From: Charina bottae
Lineage: Eukaryota > Chordata > Lepidosauria > Squamata > Charinaidae
Length of the DNA stretch: 64,000 nucleotides
NCBI GenBank assembly: GCA_023362775.1
Contig: JALMGJ010000008.1
Coordinates: 18,326,001 to 18,390,000 of the forward strand
Reading direction: 5' to 3'
The notes below the pieces were generated by a model that was given only the letters and a program-made list of their open reading frames with translations, was not told the DNA's origin and searched no databases. Made by a program: the position numbers and the translations under genes. Below, piece by piece: positions 55,920 through 64,000 of this stretch. Numbering within the stretch: position 1 is the stretch's first letter; every line of letters begins with the position of its first letter.

Positions 55920-56640
55920 TGAATACTAGAAAACAGATAAGATGTGGGTCTGGAGAAGGGGACTGGATGAAAGCAATGTTCAAGGAATATACTCACAAAT
56001 TATTATTCAAAACATTAATCAAACACTGGAGATAAAATCTACTGAACTTGAAAAGAGGCTGGGCCAAAAATTGGAGAAGATAGAAAGGAAAATGGAGGGA
56101 GAACTGAAAATAGTTAATGACAGAGTAGATGTATTGGAGGCAGAAAAAGAAAATGAACTGGATAGACTTGCATTATTAGAATTAAGAGAAAAGGAATTTT
56201 GTTTAAGATTTAGAGGAATACCTGACAGCAAAGATGAAGAATTAAAGGAAAAGACTATACAGGCTTTGGCAATTTTAATAGATTGGGAAGAAGACAAGAT
56301 GGAGGAAGAAATAGATAAGATCTTTTGAATTAACTCTAAATATGCAAACATACATAATAAACCAAGAAATGTATTAGTAGAATTTTCTAGAAAAAAACCA
56401 AGGGACTTAATCTTTCAAGCACATTTTGATACTAAATTCAACATTGGGGGAAAAGTATAATTGTACTTCAAGAAGTACCAGTGAGGATGCTAAAGAAGAG
56501 GAAAGATTATGCATTTCTGACGGAGGTTTAAAAAAGAATAAAGTCCCTTTTCACTGGGAAAGACTAGAGGGATTGAGTTTTACATTCAACAAAAAAGATT
56601 TAAATTGCCTTCAATTCCTAAAGCTAAAGATTTTCTACTG
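55920..56640 (+). pseudogene. L1 ORF1 (RNA-binding coiled-coil protein), broken
   Basis: The probable start ATG is at 55921 (MNTRKQ). A frameshift leads into the open frame 55942-56328 with a coiled coil of Glu/Lys/Leu heptads (LEKRLGQKLEKIERKMEG, VNDRVDVLEAEKENELDRLA) and the beginning of the RRM-like domain EKEFCLRFRGIPDSKDEELK. A stop at 56326-56328 and another frame (to 56641) carry the C-terminal part, with VPFHWERLEGLSFTFNKK at its end. ORF1 would form trimers that coat L1 RNA; this one cannot be made intact. Confidence 0.85.
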
Positions 56641-56755
56641 AGACATAGAATGGATTTGGAACAAGACACAGGGATAATTAATAGAAAGAAAGGTGCAACA
56701 TACAGAGAAGAAATGGACTCCACTGATAAGGATTCTGAAGAATCACTTGCTTGAA

Positions 56756-59700
56756 TATGGACTTAAGGTGTCTTACGTGGAATATTAATGGAGATAATGC
56801 TCCACAAAGAAGGAAAAAAGTTTTTCATTATTTAAAAAAATTAAAATATGATGTTATTTGTTTACAGGTAACGCATATAAAGAAAAAAGACATAAAATAT
56901 CTAGTAAACAAAAATCTGGGGCAAGAATTTTTTTCGGCCAATACAAAGAGAACTAATGAAATTGTAATATATATTAAATCTTATTTGAAACCACGTTTAT
57001 TATTGGCAGATGAACAAGGAAGATATATAGCAAATGAAGTAAAGACATACTGTATGGAATAAAAATGGATATAGTAGGAATATATGCACCAAAAGATGAT
57101 AAAAGTAAGATTTATAGGAAACTTCTAGATTAATTATCAGACTTATCATATTCAAGCTGGTGCTTGATGAGGGACTGGAATGGAGTGACTGTACCATTGA
57201 TGGATAGAGTATCTGAGAAGCAAATGAAAATTAAACAAGGAAAATTACCAAAATCTTTTTTTGAACTAAAATTTAGGAGTAGTAGACTCTTGGAGAGATA
57301 AGAATGGTTTGGCAAAAGATTATACCTTTTATTCAGAAAGATTTAAATCATTTCCAAGAATAGATATGATATGGGTATCAATAGATTTGGTGAATAAAAT
57401 TTCTAATGTAGATATTTTGCCAAGAACATTCTCTGATCATAATCCTGTGAGTATGATAATAAAGAAAACATCTAGAAACTTCAGATGGAAGCTGAATGAA
57501 ACTATTTTGAAAAAAGGAAGAGATAGTGGAGGATTGTAAAAGGAAGTTAAAAGAATTCTTTGAGATTAATTTAGATAATGAAATAGACATAAAAACGGTA
57601 TGGGATACAAGTAAAGCAGTTATGAGAGGATATTTTATATACCATAACAGAAATATAAAGAAACAAATTCAACAAAATTTAAAAATAATTTTATAACAGA
57701 TTAAATTAAAACAAAGGAACTACAGAAAAAGCCATCTGATAAAAATATTATGTATCAACTTAAATTATTACATCAACAAGTTTTGATGTTAACAGTAAAA
57801 GAAATTGAAATGAAATTAAAATATGCTAAGCAGAGACATTTTGAATTTGCCAATAAACCAGGAAGGTGGTTAGCATACAAACTAAGGAAAGAAAGAGAAA
57901 AGAAATTGATTACTAAAATTCAAGAAGGTAATGTAGAAATAGTGGATAATATAAAAATTTAAAAAGTGTTTTATAATTTTTTTCTAATTTATATGAAAAA
58001 CAGGAGATTTCAGTGGAGAAGATAAATGAATATTTAAAAAGAGAAAAGTTACTAAAGCTCTCACAAACACAGAGATTAATACTAAACAGTCCCATAACTA
58101 CTTCAGAAATAGTAGAAGTTATAAAGAAAGTTAAGCTAGGAAAAACACCAGGGCCCGATGGAATATCTGCAAGGTACTATAAATGTTTTATTGACCAAAT
58201 TATTGTACCCTTTAAAGATCTGATGAATTCGATTTTGCTGGGGTCAGCAATGCCAGATACATGGAGGGAAGCAAACATTATACTTATACCAAAAGAAGGA
58301 CAGGACCCCATGTTGATTAGGAATTATAGACCAGTATCATTATTAAATAATGACTACAAAATATTTGCATCAGTCTTAGCAGAAAGGATGAAAATAATTC
58401 TACAGGATATTATTCATCATGATCAATGTGGATTTCTACCTAAAAGACAATTAAAAGATAATGTAAGAATTGTGTTAGATATTATAGAATATTTACAATA
58501 CCACAATGAATGCCAGATGGCACTTATCTTTCTGGATGCAGAAAAAGCTTTTGATAATTTAAATTGCATCTTTATGTTTAGAGTTTTGGAAAACATGGGA
58601 ATTGGAGAACCATTTATAGAAGGAATCAAATCAATTTATACAACCCAAAGGGCCAATATTATTGTAAATGAGGAGCTGACTGAAGCTTGTAAGATAGAAA
58701 AAGGAACAAGGGAAGGATGTCCTTTATCACCCTTATTGTTTATATTAGTTTTAGAGGTTCTTAACAGAGATATTAGAAGTGATGAAAAAAATAAAAGGTT
58801 TAAAAATTAAACAGGAGGTCTTCAAGTTAAGGGCATTTGCAGATGACTTAATCTTAATACTACAAGACCCCTTGGACTTGGCGGAATATCTGATGAAAAA
58901 ATTGAAAGACTATGGATCTTTAGTGAGGTTGAAAGTAAATAAACAGAAAACAAAAATGTTAATTAAAATATGACAGTGAATAATCAAGAATTGTTGGTAA
59001 GAAAGATGGGTTTTAAAAATGAAAAAAAGATTAAATATTTGGGAGTAATCTTGTCAGCTAAAAATAGTGCGTTGTTTAGAAACAATTATAATAATATTTG
59101 GAATGAAGTTAAAAAAGACCTGATAAGATGGGGAAAACTACATTTGTCTCTTTTGGGGAGGATTTCCATAATTAAGATGAATGTTTTGCCAAGGATGTTA
59201 TTTCTTTTTCAAACAGTTCCAATTCTGTTGAATGACACAGTATTCAAACAATGGCAAAAGGATCTCTCAAAGTTTATTTGGCAAGGGAAAAAACCAAGAA
59301 TCAAATATAAATTGCTACAGGACACCAAGAAATGAGGAGGATTGGGGTTGCCAGATTTAAAACTGTATTTTGAAGCATGTTGTTTTATGTGGATGAAAGA
59401 CTGGATTACTTTAGAAAATAAAAAAATGTTAGACCTTGAAGGGCATGAGTTAAGATTTGGATGGCATGCCTACTTATGGTATAATAAAGTTAATATAAAT
59501 AAGGAATTTAATAACCATTATATTAGGAAGGCTATATTAAGGATCTGGGAGAAATATAAAGTTAGATTGGTACATAATATACCTCTTTGGTTATCATCAC
59601 AGGCGGCATTTGCAAGACGAGAAAGTGCTGGAGATTTAAAATGGTTAAGATACAAAGATCTATTAATTTTTGACGAACGTAAAACAATGTTCAAGACAAG

Positions 59701-60470
59701 AGAAAAACTAGAGATGGAAGGCCATATATGTCATTGGTTTAACTACATGCAATAATTTAAGCGTTTTAAGCTGGATAAAAAGAACTATAGATTTGTAAAT
59801 GAAACAACTTATTTTGAGAAACAACTTTGTATGAATAATGAACTTATTATAGCCAAAATGTTACTACAAATTAATTTGGACGATGAACAAGTTAAGGACT
59901 GTATGGTAAAATGGGCTAGTAATTTTGGATACAATATTATGATGGATCAATGGGAAAAAATATGGACGAAAAGTTTAAAATTTACGCTGAGTTATAATTT
60001 AAATGAAATTTTTACAAAATAATATACAGATGATACTTAACACCTGATAAATTATTGAAAATGTTCAAAAACGTAACGAATGTATGTTGGAAATGCTCAC
60101 AAGGAGTAGGAACCTTCTATCATTTATGGTGGACATGCGAAAAAGCAAAAAAATACTGGGAACAGATATGTAAGGTTATCCAGAAAATTCTTAAAGTAAA
60201 TATAACAAAAAAGCCAGAATTTTTTTTTATTAGGTTTAATGGAGGAAGACTTGGAGAAAAAGTATGGAAATTTACTGCTACATATGATTATGGCTGCTAG
60301 AATACTTTATGCACAATGATGGAAGGAACCACAAATACCAACAGTACAAGAATGGATAATTAAATTAATGGACTTGGCACAAATGGCGAAATTAACGGAA
60401 TTGATAAGAGACAAAACTATTTACAGAAACATGGCAAACATTTTTAGAATATCTGCTGATGACAGAAAAA
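56756..60470 (+). pseudogene. L1 ORF2: endonuclease, reverse transcriptase, zinc knuckle; broken
   Basis: Endonuclease: MDLRCLTWNINGDNAPQRRK from 56756, with CLQVTHIKKKD where the family has CLQETHI, so the catalytic Glu is Val. Later blocks are GDWNGV (reading MRDWNGV near 57166-57186), KDYTFYSERFKSFPRIDMIW (57312-57371) and FSDHNPVSM (57429-57455). Reverse transcriptase: GKTPGPDGISARYYK, NYRPVSLLNNDYKI, DQCGFLPKRQ, FLDAEKAFDNLN and GCPLSPLLF (58139-58740), a shift, then LRAFADDLILIL with intact FADD (about 58829-58864). C-terminal: KIKYLGVILSAKN, WQKDLSKFIWQGKKPRIKY, and the knuckle CWKC...FYHLWWTC (60085-60150). Several stops, such as near 57060, 58808, 58971 and 59333. Confidence 0.93.
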
Positions 60471-60729
60471 GATGAAGTTATGATTATGTGATTTATACAA
60501 TAGTGAGTTTACTGGATAGAAATAATGAAAATATGGATAAATAAATAGTAAGAGAATATACTATATTAAGTATTAGTATATCTATAATTGAGATAGCCGG
60601 GTAGTCATTATTTCTTTTGTTTGTATTGTATTGTATGTAATATGTAGTTTATTATGTAAATTTTTTCTACATAATTTTATTTGGAAATAAATAAAGCTCG
60701 GTTTTAAAAAAAAAGAATTGAACATGGCT

Positions 60730-61137
60730 AAACACCAAAGAGAGTGAAACAAGGATACACATTGTTTCTACACCTAGTTAACTTATCCAGCAAATACAGT
60801 ATATTAAAAGACAGCAGAACTGGAAGAAATAATAGTTCAATTCAAAATTGGAAGTCTAAATGTTAACAAATTAAACTATGCAGATGACATTATTTTATTA
60901 GCTGAAAGAAAAAGAGTTAGAAAAGCTCATTATGAAAATAAAAATAAATCTGGGTTAATGTTAAATATTAAGAAACAAAGATAATGTCAATTGAACTTAA
61001 GTTAATGACAAAGAAGTAAACAAGTGGTACTTTTTTTCCTGGGCTCCAGAATACATTAATACAGACAGTGAGATAGAAAAGTAAATTGGATATTAATTGT
61101 AGGGAAGAAGATAATGAAAAACGTATGCAAGATGATA
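60730..61137 (+). mobile_element. Ancient RTE/Bov-B-like LINE, middle part
   Basis: Continuation after the L1: RVKQGYTLFLHLVNL near 60738-60785 (GVRQGCILSP-type block), VNKLNYADDIILLAERKR (60871-60920, an intact YADD) and GLMLNIKK (60954-60978), then a FFPGLQNTLIQTVR-like stretch. The copy is far more diverged than the Bov-B copies at 4366 and 22096. Confidence 0.8.
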
Positions 61138-61781
61138 TCTCTTAAATCTAATGTTCCCTAGGAGAATCACATTTTTTAAAGCCAGATTCAATATTCTCCC
61201 ATCTGCACTACTCCAAGGAAGATACAACAAAGTCCCCATAACTGAGCGCATCTGCCCATGCGGTGAAGTGGAAGTAGAAACTATTTTACATGTACTGCTA
61301 CACTGTAAATTTTATAGGGATATCAGGTCAATTTACATTGCGCCCCTAATAGAAAAACTCCCTGGGTATCCAGATAATTTTTACGTGAATCATCTACTTC
61401 AGGATTTAAAACCTTATATTATGTGTACAGTTGCCAAATTTTGTGTTGCTGCAATGAAAATAAGACAAATCCAGATGAAAAAATAATTCCCTATTTTAAA
61501 TGTATATTTTTAAATTTGAAATATTTTAATTGATAATTTGTCAGGGGATATACATTTTTACTTTTATGTTATAATTTCTTATTGTATAATTTCTAATGTT
61601 CTAGGCTTACCCCATAATGGTAACAAATGTATTAACACAGTAATAGCAGAGTAAATGCTGTATTATTATGTGATATATTTTGTTAGTTTGTAGTTTATTA
61701 TCGTATCTTCTGATTGTACTTTGTCTCTTTTTCTTTTAAATTTTGCTGGTCATTGACTGAAATGAAATAAATCTACTTAAC
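61138..61781 (+). mobile_element. LINE 3' end of unresolved clade, inserted in RTE copy
   Basis: A 644-bp insertion with a 14-bp duplication TATGCAAGATGATA (61124-61137 and 61782-61795), a partly intact C-terminal ORF and an AT-rich 3' UTR of about 290 bp that ends ACTGAAATGAAATAAATC rather than in poly(A). The interrupted RTE copy resumes after it. Confidence 0.85.
61151..61486 (+). pseudogene. C-terminal part of a LINE ORF2 with zinc-knuckle motif
   Basis: A 111-residue open frame, 5'-truncated: FFKARFNILPSALLQGRYNK, ERICPCGEVEVETILHVLLH and CKFYRDIRS. CPCG-x5-ETILHVLLHC is the Cys/His motif found after the reverse transcriptase in many non-LTR elements, including those with restriction-like endonucleases and Jockey/I types. 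The remainder (LLQDLKPYIMCTVAKFCVAA) has no motif I know. It is open to its stop, so this part is less decayed than the surrounding RTE copy. Confidence 0.75.
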
Positions 61782-62000
61782 TATGCAAGATGATAGGAAA
61801 TAAAGTATATTTTTATGACTGCACAGAATAATTAAAGTAATAGCAATAATTATAGCTGTGAAAGTGGACCCTTAGAAAGAGAGGAAAAAAACATGCTTTT
61901 GAATAATGGATCTGGAGATAGCCGCTAAGAATACCATGGACTGTAAGAAAAAACAATCAACTAATCAATCAATCATGGATCAAATAAAGACTGACTACTG
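61782..62000 (+). mobile_element. Ancient RTE/Bov-B-like LINE, last part
   Basis: GCTGTGAAAGTGGACCCTTAG (CESWT block), GATAGCCGCTAAGAATACC ATGGACTG (RRMLRIPWT block) and CAATCAATCATGGATCAAAT (NQSIL block) follow the RTE order seen in the Bov-B copy at 23040-23170. Confidence 0.75.
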
Positions 62001-62470
62001 CATTTAAATTATGATTAGCAAGCAGAAATATACATTCTTTAGACAAAAAATCTGAGCAGACAACTTTGGCAAGTTTGAGGGAAATAGAAGTGTCTACTGC
62101 CTTCAAAATGGTAGGTAGAACTGAGTAACTGAACCATCACCCCTGTCAATGTGAATACAAAGCATGCAATTAATGCTAAAACGGGTGGAGGTTTGCCTAA
62201 TCACACCCACACCCACCTTTGAAGCCACTGCTGCAGATGCCTCTGGGAAACCAAAAAAGTAAAACAATGGGTAAAGTATATGAATGGGATTCAATTACTT
62301 ATTGGCCTGCCCTTGGAAGAGCTACAATTTTTTAACCAAAAGACAAGTTGAGAAAGCAAGTATTTGTTCATGAAGTCATCAGAAGTTAAGTCTAATTTGA
62401 TGGTACTAACCATATCTGATGTGTGTGTGTGTGTGTGTGTATGTACGGTATGTGTGCGTATGTATGTATA
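62001..62470. other. Intergenic DNA with a (TG)n run at 62419-62440
   Basis: No repeat family recognised other than a short TG microsatellite into which the next SINE seems to have inserted. Confidence 0.5.
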
Positions 62471-62743
62471 AAAAGGTAAAGGTTCCCCCTGCACATCTGT
62501 GCAGTCGTGTCCGACTCTAGGGGCCGGTGCTCATCTCTGTTTGTTAGCCGAAGAGCCAGTGTTGTCCGAAGACGCTTCCACGGTCATGTGGCTGGCATGA
62601 CACATGCGGAACCCTGTTACCTACCCACCAAAGTGGTACCTATTAATCTACTTGCATTTGCATGCTTTTGAATTGCTAGGTTGGTGAGAGCTGGGGCTAG
62701 TGCGGGAGCTCACTCTGTCACGCAGGGCTAGACCTTCGAACTT
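62471..62743 (-). mobile_element. tRNA-derived SINE between microsatellites
   Basis: The fifth copy of the ACCTTT-tailed SINE (body and B-box region GTTCGAAGG, complement near 62731-62741), lacking the A-box end of its head. Both flanks are TGTATG-type microsatellites, so it either landed in one or seeded it. Confidence 0.9.
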
Positions 62744-62744
62744 A

Positions 62745-62763
62745 ATGTATGTATGTATGTATG

Positions 62764-62826
<63 letters not shown>

Positions 62827-62845
62827 ACAGTGTGTGTGTGTGTGT
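62745..62845. repeat. (TGTA)n(TATATG)n(TG)n microsatellite
   Basis: TGTA units, then about ten ATGTAT hexamers, then TG units to about 62848. The CICICI and YVCMYV frames are artefacts. Confidence 0.95.
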
Positions 62846-64000
62846 GTATGTATTCCTCCTTCAGACACTTGTTGTTTTGAAGCCATTTGAAACAGGTTGC
62901 TTTAATTTGTAAAACAATGAAATATGTATATATAGAGAAATGTTTTATGAATGCACAAAATGTCTTTAGCTCCTTCTCTCCAACTGCTCATATGAAACCA
63001 GGAAAACTAGAGAAACTACTACACTGGTTTCTCCTTTAATTTCTGGATCAGTTGCATGGCTATGGACCATTGAAAATGATGGCAGGGAGTAACATAGAAC
63101 ACCTTGCATTATACCACTTAGATAAATGCACATTCAGTTATGTCATAGTTGGAATGGAAAGGATCTTGCTGTCTGATGCACTTGCTGTCCTTTGTTGCTT
63201 ATTTCTTTTTAGTATTAAATGTCATTTGAAACACAACAAATTGCCTAGTGTGTATCCAATTACAGCTATCATGGGAAATCATAAAGTCAAAACAGAAGCA
63301 GCTAAAATCACAAGGCAAAGGAAACATCAATTGAAGTGAAGGAAAAAGAAACCTTTGTCAGACTTAATTATTTAGGGCCTCGGAAACTTGTGTTCCACTA
63401 GACTTTTTTCATTGTACAGGAGAAAGTAAGGATGGAAAGTGAGGAGTTCTTGCAAAACAAGGCAGCAAGAAGTTTTACTATACAAAGGATACAGATATAC
63501 TTGCACGCACGTTCATCCTTTGTAATCCTTTGCATTTGTATTTTAGGAATATACATGAAAAGGATAGAAGATAACACAAAAAGGTAACAATATCTTGGAG
63601 CAGTAAAAAGGAAGGAAGATTTAATGTTATGATTAAATCTTAATCATAATTGTTACCCTTGGGATTACCAGGAACCCTTCCCAATTCTGCAAAGCATTTG
63701 TGTTTAGAAGACTGAATGTTAAATGCCAAGCTGCATATAAGAGTAGAGGAAAAAGCATATCGGAGGCTTAATATTGATAACCTGGATGTAAGAAGCAGTA
63801 CAAAAATGGATAAAAGAAACAAATGAGTTATAGTATAAACAGCATTGTGCTAATATTCAAAGGGGTGCTTGACGTTGGAAAAAGTAGTCAGAAGAGACTT
63901 CTGCATACACCCAGTCTTTTCCAAATCTACTAGTCAGCTTCCAGGCTTAAAGCAATGCAAGGCACCTGAGAATTATGTTGCCTTCTTACTTCAACGATGA
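62846..64000. other. Intergenic DNA, nothing recognised
   Basis: No repeat family or gene recognised. The open frame 63052-63339 (95 residues) has no domain I know. Confidence 0.45.

Larger units (their letters stand above)
55372..60712 (+). mobile_element. L1 LINE, near full length, recently decayed
   Basis: A 5341-bp element with 5' start GGGAACTTCCGGTGAGGAG, a 5' UTR of about 550 bp, ORF1, ORF2, a short 3' UTR and a terminal AATAAATAAAGC..poly(A). It is flanked by an exact 17-bp duplication AAGAATTGAACATGGCT (55355-55371 and 60713-60729). Both ORFs have frameshifts and stops. It inserted in the sense orientation into an older RTE-type LINE. It is the longest element in the window. Confidence 0.95.

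Noticed and set aside
63052..63339. 95-codon open frame as a possible exon
   Set aside because: No recognisable domain, no clear splice sites and surrounded by intergenic sequence.

Overview
The window is nuclear intergenic DNA of a squamate reptile (lizard or snake). This rests on the repeats: Bov-B (RTE) LINEs, CR1 and L2-like LINEs with microsatellite tails, Sauria-type tRNA SINEs, a 5S rRNA-derived SINE, Penelope-like elements, short hAT and mariner elements, a Ty1/copia retrotransposon and an L1. I find no convincing host protein-coding gene, tRNA gene or rRNA gene. All sizeable coding remnants belong to transposable elements, and nearly all are broken. I cannot name genus or species.

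Layout. 0-9 kb: a GC-rich hAT element (755-1056), a Bov-B 3' end (1548-1836), then a minus-strand L2-like LINE (about 2.9-6.18 kb) split by a minus-strand Bov-B (4366-6103), facing a plus-strand L2-like copy (6.18-8.0 kb) and a doubtful solo LTR. 9-16 kb: an L1 with ORF1 and 3' end but no ORF2 (9198-11130) carrying a Penelope fragment, a 5S-derived SINE, an L2-like 3' fragment, and a CR1 copy hit by two different hAT elements. 16-31 kb: mostly unique AT-rich DNA with five copies of one tRNA-derived SINE, a Bov-B (22096-23457), three Sauria-type SINEs and old CR1/L2 pieces.

31-47 kb: a 268-bp Penelope foldback (33419-33686); an L1 3' end (36799-38991) invaded by a Penelope-like foldback element that still carries an open GIY-YIG endonuclease reading frame, with a hAT element inserted at that element's target duplication; long unique stretches; a 644-bp hAT and a mariner-like element. 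47-53 kb: a complete but decayed Ty1/copia element on the minus strand (47378-52528). It has two LTRs, a 5-bp target duplication, a primer-binding site complementary to the anticodon arm of initiator tRNA-Met, and an L2-like insertion inside pol. It sits in another L2-like LINE.

55-62 kb: an ancient RTE/Bov-B-like LINE split by a near full-length L1 (55372-60712, 17-bp target duplication) and by the 3' end of a further LINE (61138-61781, 14-bp target duplication). The rest is unique sequence and microsatellites.

The most informative points are the target-site duplications, which give exact borders and relative ages; the hammerhead-like motifs in opposite orientation in the Penelope elements; the half-tRNA primer site of the copia element; and a family of short hAT elements whose interior ranges from ordinary to extremely GC-rich with a 60-bp tandem repeat. 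All matches were made by eye; no database search was run.
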